Origin: Strongylocentrotus purpuratus
Taxonomy: Eukaryota; Echinodermata; Echinoidea; Camarodonta; Strongylocentrotidae
Length of the DNA stretch: 64,000 nucleotides
Assembly (NCBI RefSeq): GCF_000002235.5
Contig: NW_022145547.1
Location: 1,112,001-1,176,000 of the forward strand
Direction of reading: 5' to 3'
In this document: in pieces, positions 11,931 to 23,474 of the stretch
Numbering within the stretch: position 1 is the stretch's first letter
How the letters are laid out: every line of letters begins with the position of its first letter
Notes under the pieces: model-generated
Seen by the model: the letters and a program-made list of their open reading frames with translations, nothing else
What the model was told of the DNA's origin: nothing
Databases searched by the model: none
Position numbers and translations under genes: made by a program

Positions 11931-12064
11931 GGGTTGTTGGGTGGAGTCGTCTCGTCGAGGGAGCAAGAAAGACACGGGTAAATATGTTGCTATGTCGCGT
12001 CAGCTTTGTCGGTATTCTTGCTCGATCCTCGTGTACTATATCAATGCAGAAGTTTGAAGTCGGT

Positions 12065-12102
12065 GAGATGTATATTGTCGGTCGACCGACAATATACATC
12101 TC
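12065..12102. repeat. Perfect 38-bp palindrome
   Basis: Arms of 17 bases (GAGATGTATATTGTCGG) flank a central TCGA. It extends imperfectly outward through gaagtcg and cgacttc with a few unpaired bases, giving a hairpin of about 60 bases. It lies just upstream of the tandem array. Confidence 0.95.
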
Positions 12103-12191
12103 TCCCTACGACTTCTTATTCGCTGTGACGACTTCGCGAGTGACTACAACTACAATGCTTGTATTTTCTCGAAGTTTCACTTTCCTATAAT

Positions 12192-15100
12192 ATCAGCTAA
12201 AGAAATCAGAGGTTTAAAACTTTCGGGGAAACCAAATTCAAACAAGGTTTAAGAGTCAACAACGGTACGACGAATCGTCTTCCTTTCATTTGTGATGAAA
12301 CGCCGAAAATTCCGCGCTTCGCGCGGAAGGGGAAAATTCATTTAGACGAGTCGAGACAGTACAACGAATCGTCTTCCTTCTCTCATAATTAAAGGAAACG
12401 TCAAAGCTTTCGCGCTTCGCGCGAGTGGGGGGAAACTGAATTCAGATGAATAGGGTTTAATAAGAATCGAAAACGGTACGATGAATCGTCTTCCTTTCTC
12501 TATATTGTGATGAAACGCCAAAAATTCCGCGCTTAGCGCGAAAGGAGAAAACTTCGTTTAGACGAGTCGAGAACGGTACAACGAATCGTCTTCTTTCTCT
12601 AATAATTTAAGGAAACGTCAAAGCTTCCGCGCTTCGCGCGAGAGGGGAAAACTGAGATCAGACAAAATTAATAGGGCTTATTTGAGTCGAAAACGGTACA
12701 ACGAATCGTGATCTTTCTCTAATAATATGAGGAAACCGTCGAAGCTTCCGCGCTTCGCGCGAGAGGGGGAAACTGAATTCAGACAAAATTAATAGGGCTT
12801 ATTTAGAGTCGAAAACGGTACAACAAGTCGTGATCTTTCTCTAATAATATGAGGAAACGTCAAAGCTTTGAGGGGGAAACTGAATTCAGATGAAAAGGGC
12901 TTATTAAGAGTCGAAAACGGTACGACGAATCGTCTTCTTTCTCTAATAATTTAATGAAACGTCAAAACTTTCACGCTTCGCGAACCGAATTCAGATGAAT
13001 AAGGCTTATTAAGATTCGAAAACGGTACGAGGAATCGTCTTCCTTTCTCTATATTGTGATGAAACGCCAAAAATTCCGCGCTTCGCGCAGTAGGGGGAAG
13101 CTTCATTCAGATAAGGATTAAGTGTCGAGAACAGTACACCGAATCATCTGCTTTTTCTCATAATTTAATGAAACGTCAAAGCTTCCGCGCTTCGCGCGAG
13201 AATGGGAAACTGAATTCAGACAAATAGGGCTTATTAAAAGTCGAAAACGGTACAACGAATCGTATTCTTACTCCAATAATTTGAGGAATAGTCAAAGCTT
13301 TCGCGCTTCGCGAACCGAATTCAGATGAATAGGGCTTATTAAGATTCGAAAACGGTACGAGGAATCGTCTTCCTTTCTCTAAAATTTAAGGAAACGTCAA
13401 AGCGTCTTCCTTTCTCTAAAATTTAAGGAAACGTCAAAGCTTCCGCGCTTCGCGCGAGAGGGGGAAACTGAATTCAGAAAAAATTAATAGGGCTTATTTG
13501 AGTCGAAAACGGTAAAACGAATCGTGATCTTTCTCTAATAATATGAGGAAACCGTCGAAGCTTCCGCGCTTCGCGCGAGAGGGGGAAACTGAATTCAGAC
13601 AAAATTAATAGGGCTTATTTAGAGTCGAAAACGGTACAACAAGTCGTGATCTTTCTCTAATAATATGAGGAAACGTCAAAGCTTTGAGGGGGAAACTGAA
13701 TTCAGATGAAAAGGGCTTATTAAGAGTCGAAAACGGTACGACGAATCGTCTTCTTTCTCTAATAATTTAATGAAACGTCAAAACTTTCACGCTTCGCGAA
13801 CCGAATTCAGATGAATAAGGCTTATTAAGATTCGAAAACGGTACGAGGAATCGTCTTCCTTTCTCTATATTGTGATGAAACGCCAAAAATTCCGCGCTTC
13901 GCGCAGTAGGGGAAGCTTCATTCAGATAAGGATTAAGTGTCGAGAACAGTACACCGAATCATCTGCTTTTTCTCATAATTTAATGAAACGTCAAAGCTTC
14001 CGCGCTTCGCGCGAGAATGGGAAACTGAATTCAGACAAATAGGGCTTATTAAAAGTCGAAAACGGTACAACGAATCGTATTCTTACTCCAATAATTTGAG
14101 GAATAGTCAAAGCTTTCGCGCTTCGCGAACCGAATTCAGATGAATAGGGCTTATTAAGATATGAAAACGGTACGAGGAATCGTCTTCCTTTCTCTAAAAT
14201 TTAAGGAAACGTCAAAGCGTCTTCCTTTCTCTAAAATTTAAGGAAACGTCAAAGCTTCCGCGCTTCGCGCGAGAGGGGGAAACTCAATTCAGACAAAATT
14301 AATAGGGCTTATTTACAGTCGAAAACGGTCCAACGAATCGTCTTCTTTCTCTACTAATTTAAGGAAACGTCAAAGCTTCCGCGCTTCGCGCGAGAGGGGG
14401 AAACTCAATTCAGACAAAATTAATAGGGCTTATTTAGAGTCGAAAACGGTACAACAAGTCGTGATCTTTCTCTAATAATATGAGGAAACGTCAAAGCTTT
14501 GAGGGGGAAACTGAATTCAGATGAAAAGGGCTTGTTAAGAGTCGAAAACGGTACGACGAATCGTCTTCTTTCTCTAATAATTTAATGAAACGTCAAAGCT
14601 TCCACGCTTCGCGCGGGAGGGGGGGATCTTCATTCAGCCAAGGATTAACAGTCGAAAACGGTACAATTAATCGTCTTCCTTTCTCTATATTGTGATGAAA
14701 CGTCTAAGCTTCACCCATCACCCACACTCCCCTAATGAGCGCGCTTTTAAGTGATTCTCTTGCTCACTACCGCCCCTCCCTAAAGTAAGATCCTTGCTCC
14801 GCGCCTGCATTAAAATTTATAGCTATGATGCTGACTAAATTGAAGAATCAGCTAAAGAAATCAGAGGTTTAAAACTTTCGGGGAAACCAAATTCAAACAA
14901 GGTTTAAGAGTCAACAACGGTACGACGAATCGTCTTCCTTTCTTTTGTGATGAAACGCCGAAAATTCCGCGCTTCGCGCGGAAGGGGAAAATTCATTTAG
15001 ACGAGTCGAGACAGTACAACGAATCGTCTTCCTTCTCTCATAATTAAAGGAAACGTCAAAGCTTTCGCGCTTCGCGCGAGTGGGGGGAAACTGAATTCAG

Positions 15101-15517
15101 ATGAATAGGGTTTAATAAGAATCGAAAACGGTACGATGAATCGTCTTCCTTTCTCTATATTGTGATGAAACGCCAAAAATTCCGCGCTTAGCGCGAAAGG
15201 AGAAAACTTCGTTTAGACGAGTCGAGAACGGTACAACGAATCGTCTTCTTTCTCTAATAATTTAAGGAAACGTCAAAGCTTCCGCGCTTCGCGCGAGAGG
15301 GGAAAACTGAGATCAGACAAAATTAATAGGGCTTATTTGAGTCGAAAACGGTACAACGAATCGTGATCTTTCTCTAATAATATGAGGAAACCGTCGAAGC
15401 TTCCGCGCTTCGCGCGAGAGGGGGAAACTGAATTCAGACAAAATTAATAGGGCTTATTTAGAGTCGAAAACGGTACAACAAGTCGTGATCTTTCTCTAAT
15501 AATATGAGGAAACGTCA
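12192..15517. repeat. Satellite-like array with palindrome-bearing units and higher-order structure
   Basis: Roughly 30 units of about 95-125 bases. A typical unit has 'acgacgaatcgtctt' (self-complementary GACGA-a-TCGTC), then 'aaggaaacgtcaaagctt', then the hairpin 'ccgcgcttcgcgcg' (often TTCCGCGC-ttc-GCGCGGAA), then 'gaattcag' and 'tagggctta'. The order is higher than single units: the block at 12192-12862 is repeated nearly unchanged at 14847-15517, both 671 bases. Between them an 815-816 base multi-unit repeat recurs (marker 'caacaagtcg' at 12821, 13637 and 14452). The stretch about 14710-14846 is non-array sequence. No coding potential. Confidence 0.93.
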
Positions 15518-15519
15518 CT

Positions 15520-16110
15520 GTGACGAATACTGCTAATTATGGCATGGCAACATTGCACTTATATTTAACCCGAGACGATAAATATTTTTCTGCACTCATC
15601 TTATAAACTTCTAATAATATAGCCGTTTTATTTTTACCAAACCTAATCAAATCAAGAATATAGCTGGTTTCAGAAAATATTCCTTTGCTGTTTAAACCTC
15701 AGACCATCATTAGCACATTGTGTGTTATCTTGTCTACACTTAAAATGTCTTTTCATAAGGTAAGGCTCCCACATTTGAAATAATTATTCAACCCTAACTA
15801 GTATAGGAATCTAGTACCGTGATTTGGGCCAAGTTATTTAACGGACACTGGCGGGTTGATGGGAAGGGGGGGTTAAGGTTGAATGTAATACAAATAGCCC
15901 CAAGACCCTCATTAGCATGTGTGATATCTTTTCTACATTAAAATGTACATTCATAAGGTAATTCCCAAACATTTGAACAAATTACGTAACCCTAACCTGA
16001 TATCGAAGAGTGTAGCCTCGGTCAAGCCATTTAGCGAATTACCAAGGGCCACGTACACTGCTAATGGAAATATTTATACTTGTGTTATGGGAGGGTTTAC
16101 TATCCTCTCT
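15520..16110. other. Intergenic with a short internal duplication
   Basis: Two diverged copies of a segment containing 'cataaggtaa', 'cattagca' and 'taaccctaac' occur at about 15700-15840 and 15900-16040. No gene seen. Confidence 0.5.
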
Positions 16111-16176
16111 CTCTCACACATTCTCTCGCCCTCTTTCTCTCTCCCCTCTCTCTCTCTCTCTCGTACATTTTCTCCC

Positions 16177-16207
<31 letters not shown>
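16108..16207. repeat. (CT)n-rich tract
   Basis: Runs of ctctctct, followed near 16225 by a G run. Confidence 0.9.
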
Positions 16208-16954
16208 TTGTTGCGATTCAGTGGAGGGGGGGGGGGGGAACTTTTAAAATTTCTTGATTTTGTATTTTAATACAGTGTCCCTCTCTCAGCATCACCTCGG
16301 ATGCTTGGCCGGTGAAATCCCCATTTTACATTCACCAATAAGTTTCGTACTGAACCTTAATTAACCCTGTATAATGAAACTTTACTGCACATTTATTGTT
16401 GCATAATCCTGCAGAAATAAAGTTCACCAATGTTGTTGTAAGTATAAGAAACTGTATACATGGACTGAAGTTACAGTTGTACAAAACAAATTTGGCTCTC
16501 CTGGTTAGGCTACAAAGCATGATGTTGAAGGATTGAATGGGCACCTAAAACCCTGATCAGGGCGAGGAATTAAAGTCTGACTTTACAGCATATACTATTA
16601 GAAAGCATCTATTGCCAAGAGGGATGACAAAGACATGACTATTTCAGCAGATTTGCATGATAATTGTCCCAGAATGTTTCCCCTTTATCCTGAGTGTAAA
16701 ACATTGCCAATGCTTTGTTGCAGGCTTGGAGCTTTTCTTCGTCAGTTTGAGACGTGAACGGCTACGAATTTGCCAGAGGTGACGGGGACAATGATTACTT
16801 CCAACATGACAAAGCCGTTTTTCAGAGAGCTGGCGATGGACAAGGAAGATAAGAATAGAACTCCAAGTTACTGGTCAAGATGACAAGCTAATCCATTGAG
16901 TTTGATATAGTTCAATGGTCATGTTCAATGCGAGCGTCTCTGATCATTATCTGG

Positions 16955-16962
16955 TATAAATA
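16955..16962 (+). promoter_or_regulatory. TATA box of the five-exon Cys/His-acidic gene
   Basis: TATAAATA, about 30 bases ahead of a plausible start point near 16985 and a short exon ending in a consensus splice donor. The promoter assignment rests on this spacing and on the downstream exon chain; no transcript evidence is available. Confidence 0.55.
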
Positions 16963-16984
16963 CCAACAGCCTTCACTAATCTGC

Positions 16985-17005
16985 AGACTTGTCTCACAGA
17001 ATTTC
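16985..17005 (+). other. Predicted non-coding exon 1
   Basis: About 21 bases from the inferred start point to a consensus donor GTAAGT at 17006-17011. Contains no ATG. Proposed as the first exon of the gene continuing at 23210; the link is inferred from order and splice signals only. Confidence 0.45.
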
Positions 17006-17599
17006 GTAAGTCAACACCACCTTCCTTGTCTCTCTCATATTTGTGGTCATTCTTTCACTATGTTTTATGTCTAACAATATTATGGTTTGATATGAACAGT
17101 AGATATGCTCTCGGTTATATTTTCCCTTTCCGTATCATTAGAAATAATGTGATTTTATGTTTGGGTATGTAATTTCTAACTAATATTGAGTGATTGTTGG
17201 TGTCTTAGATTTTCTTCGTCAAAAGTTGCCTTAGTTTGTAGAAATCGTTTTCATGTTCATTTTGTTTTTTAAGATTATTTAACACGATTTATTTAACATG
17301 CAGGGGTCATCTAACCCATTAATGGTTTTAACTCTGAATTTTGTTTTCGATTTATAGAATAAGAACATGGTATAAAAAAAGGTCCTGTATCCGTGTGTAG
17401 TCCTGTCCTATCCAGCAAAGCATAGCGAGTCAATGCTAATTGTCAATGCCAATTAGAGCTGCACTACGTGCTAAGAGGCAGCAATTGCACAGTCACATGA
17501 ATAGTCAATATATGGTACACAATACACACACATGCACCCAATGAATACGATGTGGCTGATCGGCAAGATTGATAGTAGACTCACGATTTGATTTTTTTA

Positions 17600-18573
17600 A
17601 TTATTCTCCCTAACATCGGTCAACTAAATTTTTGGGGCTAGTTATTGATGAAAAACTATCTTGGAAAGCGCACACTGACAACATCTGCAAAGTAATTGCT
17701 CGCAACACTGGTATCCTTAGCAAATTAAGACACTTCCTACCCCATTATATTATGTTATCCTTGTATTCTACGCTTATTCTTCATTACTTGAATTACGGAC
17801 TTATTGCCTGGGGCAGTGCAGCAACTTTCCAATTTAATAGACTCTTTATATTACACAAAAGAGCAATTCGTATTATTATTAATGCAGATTTCTGGGCACA
17901 CACGAATAATCTTTTTCTGAATAAAAACATTTTGAAAATTAAAGACTTGTATATTTTTCAGCTTGGACAGTTAATGTACAAGCTCAACGCTAAACAATTA
18001 CCTTTGCCTTTTAATGATATGTTCGTAAGAAATGATTCGATTCATAGTTACCTCACTCGCCAGGCGAGCTCTTTTCATCTACCATTAAATAAAACATCTT
18101 TTGCACAAAAGACATTTGTTTTTACAGGTCCAAAACTGTGGAATTCTCTTTCAAGTGATATTATACAGTGTATTTCTTCAGAATAGTTACTAGGCTATTG
18201 TATTCCCCAATCAAATATAATTTGTAGTGTGACTTTATGCAACTTTTATTTTTTTTTTTTTTTTTTAAACATGTATGTATTTATCAATGTTTTGCGTTTA
18301 AAAGTGATTTTTTGTATTACTGAATCATTTATTGTTATTGTTGTTGTTTTTTCTCATAAAATAATAATTACTTTTACAGGGGGGTTTACACCCTACAAGC
18401 TCTGCTTTTTAGTCGGCCCTCCTTCCCTTTGAATTTCATGTTCATTTGTTTAATGTATTTTATTGTGCAAATTGATCTATATGTATATATGTAAATATGT
18501 TAAAATGTACCATCATTGTAAATATGAACGATTGAAAGAGGAAAAAATAAATGAATTGAATTGAATTGAAGAA
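17600..18573 (+). mobile_element. LINE (non-LTR retrotransposon), 5'-truncated 3' end
   Basis: An open frame to a stop at 18184-18186 encodes the C-terminal end of a non-LTR reverse transcriptase. Hallmarks are FLGLVIDEKLSWKAH near the start, then LSKLRHFLPHYIMLSLY, LNYGLIAWG, LHKRAIRIIINA and GPKLWNSL. This is the jockey/CR1/L2-type thumb and post-RT region. A 3' UTR of about 390 bases follows, ending in short direct repeats (tgaattgaattgaa), a typical LINE tail. Catalytic parts and the endonuclease are missing, so it is a dead insertion; the unbroken frame suggests it is fairly young. It lies in intron 1 of the five-exon gene, same strand. Confidence 0.9.
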
Positions 18574-18579
18574 GAAAAA

Positions 18580-19640
18580 AAGAGAAAAAAAAGTTTTAAA
18601 AATTGTATCTTACTGCTATTTAGGTGTCATCAATTGTCACTAAAGTACCGATTTTGACTGAAATCAGTTGAGTTCTGTACAGTGGTGTTTGAAATGTTGA
18701 GAATCAACAGAACAGATTTTAATACACAGCCAGGATAGTAATGAAGCTATGTGTGAACCTGTCATGGCGCCCAACCCTCATCTTCCTATCACGTTTATTG
18801 TGTGTCAATATAACATGACCGTTTCTCTGTTTTAAAAGCCTCATGACTGAAAATGTACCTATCTGTTTTTGAGATTTGTATTACTTGTATACATCAAATC
18901 AGATAGAACTTTCATGTGCTCATTTCTTCGCCAAATGCTGCCGATAAAGATCACTTTAAAAACAAACATTGACTAATAACGGTCTGTATAATATGTTACA
19001 GTCATGTCGGCATCATTTAAAACTATTAACTCCTAAATGTTGTTGTTGTGGTTATTTTTGTTGATGCTTGTAATAGTTAGTTTAAACGATGTTTATCATA
19101 AAATTCTGCATGTTTACTCCAGGTACCTCCTATCATGGTCAAGTCTGTGTTAAGCCTACTTTATTGTCGCGGTTGCTTTATATCAGTAGAAATTGATTGT
19201 ATGTCTCTCTCTCTCTCTCTTAAATTACTCATGACTAAAAATTAATCCATGCCCATAATTGTAATGTGAATGTTTGTCTTACCGGAGCGGATAGAATTAT
19301 TTATATGTTTGACAAAAGCTGCCTGTAAAGAACGTTTGCATGTTTAATGTTTTACCATCTCCTCCATAAATGCTAATGTGTCATGCCGGTATCATTAACG
19401 GTTGTAAATGTTGTTGTGTTATTGTTGTTTTTAATGTTATCATTTTTGTATTAATGTTATCATTATCATTGTTGTCGTGTTGTTAATTTGTACTTTTCAT
19501 GCAAATGTGAATGTTTACACTTGTTACGAAGGTCTATTATTATGCCTACTAGTACTGTTAACGGCGAATACAATTGTACTATTTGTAAGTCATACGAGGG
19601 AGCTGTCATACACGGAGTGGAATCAAGCCGCTCTCCTTTG
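18580..19640. other. Intronic DNA, no feature recognised
   Basis: AT-rich, with a (CT)n run at 19205-19220 and 'gttgttgtt' low-complexity patches. 'aaatgctg/cgttaac' fragments recur and may be an old repeat. Confidence 0.45.
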
Positions 19641-19648
19641 ACCGCATG

Positions 19649-20070
19649 CAGGGGCGGCGATCCCTTGGGACGGAGGGGGACACGTCTCCCTCATTTTTTT
19701 TTAGGGGGATCACTCCCCTCGGGAAATTTGAAAAAGTGCCTCCCAAAAATGTATAGCAAATACTGACTAAAGACTGCAACACATTTTTAGGCTCTGGATG
19801 GCCCAGGAGTGCAGTGTTTAGACTAGTAAAAATGCAAAAATCTTCTTGCTCGGTCGCTACGCTCCCTCGCGTAATATCATTAAAAATGTACGAGTAAATA
19901 TTGTAGAAAATCTGTATTTCGTTTATACTATAGTTTTGCTAAGAATGTAATTTTTGAATACAAAACCTGTAAAGGGGTAGTAACTTCCGTCGTCTTCGCC
20001 CCTCTCGTTCCCTATGCTCCCTCGCATTTCGCCCCCCCCCCCCGGTCATGAAAAGAAATCGCCGCCCCTA
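19649..20070. mobile_element. hAT-like MITE with 8-bp target duplication
   Basis: The left end is CAGGGGCGGCGATCC. The right end, reverse-complemented, is TAGGGGCGGCGATTT. Flanking 8-base direct repeats are accgcatg (19641-19648) and accccatg (20071-20078), one mismatch. Length 422 bases with no transposase. Terminus type and 8-bp duplication fit the hAT superfamily. Confidence 0.85.
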
Positions 20071-20079
20071 ACCCCATGC

Positions 20080-20777
20080 TCCAAGCAGCCGAAATATTAT
20101 GTGCTATTTAGCAACTGTTTGGCAGGTGGTGAGATAAAAAAACAAATGTAATATCAGGATTTAGAATTCCTACATCAGAAAATGGTATGTCAGCAAATGT
20201 TTGTTGTCCGTTTCAATGATTTCTCATCAATTTTTGAATGTGTAAGGAGTTGAATAAGCAAAAACAAACTTTTGTAGTTTCATACTTTTTCTGCCAACTG
20301 CAAAATACAAAAAGCACGCGAAAGCACACATTAGTAAACTTAAAGTTATCGAAGATTGTAAATCATGGATTAAATGACTGGACATTAAAACATGCAAAAA
20401 TAATCGGACTATCCTAAAATATTGAGGTGTCGTCAGGATATGATTTTTCTTTTACCAACTTTGGTACACAAATTATAGGAAGGGCGGAGTACTAAACTTG
20501 AAAAAAAAATTGATGCATTATTCACAATACAATCACCATATAAAATGTATAATTTACACTGAAATTTTGCAGTCAATTTTATAAATGTGAAGCTGGTGCC
20601 TGGCCTCCGAAATTCCCCGCAGTGAAAGAGCGGCTCGGAGCATGGAACCCCAGAGCCAAGTGGAATGTTACGCATCCCATTGTTACGCTTTAGAACTCAC
20701 GCATGCGATTAAGTAAATTACAAGAGTTTCCACTCCTTGTATGACAGCTCCCTGGTCATACAATTTTCTTACTACAC
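20080..20777. other. Intronic DNA, no feature recognised
   Basis: AT-rich; one short minus-strand open frame (20433-20675) has no recognisable content. Confidence 0.45.
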
Positions 20778-21250
20778 TGTCGTTCATATAGTTGGAATAT
20801 TTTTTGTTACCACAATTTATGGAATTATTTTGACAATTATTTATTCCTAATAGATCTAGATAGTATACATTCTCAGATTTTATTGAATAAATAATTTGTC
20901 AGTGTTTGTTTTGCGTGACTGCTGAAGCATGTGTATGCTACTATGATTATCAACTAGGGGACCTACGCCCTTAAGTCACAAATGACAGTAATGAGGATTA
21001 ATGCACCACAAAAGGGCACTAATATGGCACATCGACATGGTTTTGATCCTGGGGCCTCACAGTTACGAGGCCATTGTTTTGTCACTGAAACATGATTGTA
21101 CGCAGCGGGGCTAGGATAGGGGGCAGTTCCCACAAATAAAAAAAACAAAAACAAAATGCAATAAATGTTCAAGAATTCATTGAATTTTACCCCGGTCCCC
21201 AACATAACAAAATCCTCTGTACGCCCATGCATAATGGCCCACGGCATGGG
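20778..21250 (-). repeat. Dispersed repeat with an embedded SINE-like part (copy 2)
   Basis: Second copy of the repeat at 875-1345, in the same orientation, with the same minus-strand tRNA-like promoter region around 21035-21100. At its end (21195-21283) the 'cccatgc' region is followed by an imperfect inverted copy of itself, a foldback absent from copy 1. Confidence 0.65.
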
Positions 21251-21529
21251 CACACAGAAGATTGTTGTATGTTCGGGACCGGGGGGGGGGGGGGAATAGA
21301 CCGGCTCGATAGAATACGCGGTTTTACTTTTCGGTGAACGCGTACGTATATTATGGAGGTATTGCAATGCAATGCCAATAATAGGCAATTTTCTAATGTA
21401 ACCAAATTTAATGCATACGTCTTTGTGAAGTGCCTCGATACAAACTATTTCATTCACCTGATAAGAATACTAGTATTTCAATAGACAGAATCCAAACTGC
21501 AAACATTAGTTGTTGCCAGTTCGGCCAAC

Positions 21530-21990
21530 ATTAGGGAGGTTTCGTCCCGGTGGGGTCACTCCTCCGCAGAGGGTGACGCATATGACCGTTACCACAAATG
21601 CAAATACCCCCCTATTGCGGTCAATTTTTAAGGACATTTTGTGATATTTAACCCCCTTTTTTACGTCAAAACAAGGACAAAATCGTACTTTAGAATATCC
21701 CTATTTATAAGATTGTAAGGACACTTTCGCAAATTTACCCCTTTTTTACCATATTTCAAGGACAAGGCTCGGCTCCGAGAATTTTTCTTCCCGGTTTTCT
21801 CTTTTCCCTTTTTCCTGACCCCTATTTATCAATTTCGAGGACACCTGTGCACCCCTATTTTCTATATTTCGAGGAATATTTTGTCCGCGGACATTGCTTG
21901 AAATTGACCCCTTTTTCCGCGATTTTGGTAACGGTCATGCGGTCCGGAGGTCGCTATAGACAGGTTTGACTGTACTACATTTTAGTATTT
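21530..21990. repeat. Element-like segment with imperfect inverted ends
   Basis: 'gcatatgaccgttacc' near 21578 pairs with 'ggtaacggtcatgcgg' near 21929. The interior repeats 'aaggacat/aaggaca' and 'cccctttttt' patches in both orientations. Probably a decayed non-autonomous transposon; exact ends not determined. Confidence 0.5.
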
Positions 21991-22030
21991 TTCAATGAAT
22001 AAGTTACAATAATAAATCCCTTGTTATATA

Positions 22031-22303
22031 CAGGCGCATACGCCTACTCCTCAATTTTTGTTATGTGGGTGATTTTTTTTTTTTTTTTAGGAAACCTCCT
22101 CCCTCATTTTGTTTTAATAATAAACAAAAAATAAATTAAGAAATATTTTTTTTTAAAATATATATATATAAAAATGTGCTCTTACTCCCCCCCCCCCCCC
22201 CGCTTATTCAGCGGCTGGCTGAGTCGTTGCGAAATTTTCGGCCCGATTTAAAACTGTTAACTTCCCCCCCCCCCCCCTTGAAAAAAATCCTGGTACGCCA
22301 CTG
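22031..22303. mobile_element. hAT-like MITE with 8-bp target duplication
   Basis: The left end is CAGGCGCATACGCC; the right end, reverse-complemented, is CAGTGGCGTACCAGG. Flanking 8-base repeats are gttatata and gttacata (one mismatch). The interior holds two long C runs and low-complexity AT. 273 bases, no coding content. Confidence 0.75.
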
Positions 22304-22410
22304 GTTACATACATATATTTCACCAAATATGAATTTATCTTTTCATCTTTGATTTTTCTCGTTGAAAAATAAGGTATTTGTTATTAATTGAAAAAGTCAT
22401 TCCAACTCAC

Positions 22411-22933
22411 TTAAAGGTACTTTGTCCCATTTGCAGGCCAACAAAATGAAATGGTTAAATTCCAACAGCATTTGAAGATAATACTAATTAAGAACTTCCC
22501 TAAAAACAAGGGGGCTTGAAAATGTCTTTAAGTGGGAAAATAACGACTATTAGTTTTTTAATCGACTTAAGAGCTTTAGAGCCAGTAAGTAATAGTCTGA
22601 TTTTCAGACCATTGTACCGAATGATCGTACGTTTGATGCTGCGCAAAGATTCAATCAGTTTAATTTTGGCCATTACAAGAAGTGGGTTATTGATGAAGAC
22701 AAATGCTCATGTATTTATATAGCTCATTTTAATGCATGTTATTACCAAAGAAGAAGAAAAGCCAGTCACTCACTCATTAGTGTCTGACAGTGAAGTCTAA
22801 GCAAGTAAACAGGTTTCCTTGCATAGTCTGCTAACGTTTAAATTTCACAGATAGGACATACATGACATATTCGTAATTCCTGCAAACTTCTACAGATTTT
22901 TTGTTCGCTGCAAAAGGGACATAGTATCTTTAA
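22411..22933. mobile_element. MITE family TTAAAG-type, copy 1
   Basis: Terminal inverted repeats TTAAAGGTACTTTGTCCC (left) and TTAAAGATACTATGTCCC (right, reverse-complemented), both continuing to 'tttgcag'. A diverged second copy is at 28570-29123, sharing 'cgtttgatgctgcgcaaag'-like and 'ttattaccaaagaa' stretches. Non-autonomous; superfamily not assigned. Confidence 0.8.
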
Positions 22934-23209
22934 ATGTAGCTTTAACTGGTTAGTGACATTTTCAAGAAAATGGGCTGCGCCCATGTCATGCTAAAAGGCA
23001 TCATGTCAATAACATAATTATTCATTTATATATCTTCTATATATTTTCGTAAGGAGTATTATACACTATAGGGCATGAATACATCTCATTTTTTCAGAAA
23101 AGCTATACACTTATATTTTGGGATGAGGTTTCCTTTAACTTCTATGTACTAACATATCTTATTCGCTTTAATGACCTTTTTTTCTCTTTTTGTTGTATTT
23201 TATCCTTAG

Positions 23210-23241
23210 GTATCCTGCAGATATCCACCTTTCGATTCACC
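23210..23241 (+). other. Predicted non-coding exon 2
   Basis: Preceded by a strong pyrimidine-rich acceptor ending 'ttatccttag' at 23209 (a second AG lies at 23219-23220) and followed by consensus donor GTAAGT at 23242-23247. It ends in ...TTCACC; joined to exon 3, which begins ATGA, it makes CACCATGA, a near-ideal translation-start context. That fit is the main support for this exon. Confidence 0.6.
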
Positions 23242-23343
23242 GTAAGTACATGATAATGTAGCGACATTATACAGCAGAATGTGTGGTTAAATTTTTATAT
23301 ATATCATGTTTATGTTAATCTAGAAATCCTCAGAAACACGATT

Positions 23344-23361
23344 TGATTATATATATAATCA
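23344..23361. repeat. 18-bp AT-rich palindrome
   Basis: TGATTATATATATAATCA, perfectly self-complementary; may be chance in AT-rich DNA. Confidence 0.7.
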
Positions 23362-23450
23362 TATGCCAATAAGGAACATGTCGAAACAAACTAAGCAAAT
23401 ATCATGGCATTACAATACTTGGAGGTATTTTCCGTTCATCACCGGGGAAG

Positions 23451-23474
23451 CCCACAGAATTATAATTCTGTGGG
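23451..23474. repeat. 24-bp perfect palindrome
   Basis: Arms CCCACAGAATTA and its exact reverse complement, flanked on both sides by 'ggggaagccc'-like sequence. In an intron; may be the remnant of a foldback element. Confidence 0.85.

Noticed and set aside
11390-11975. Minus-strand frames rich in Phe, Ser and Leu and plus-strand frames rich in Lys, Arg and Glu
   Set aside because: They arise from the purine tract; every frame lacks stops because of composition.
16709-16800. Possible extra exon after 'gctttgttgcag' at 16725
   Set aside because: A fair acceptor, but no donor or reading frame links it to the downstream gene, and it lies upstream of the TATA box.
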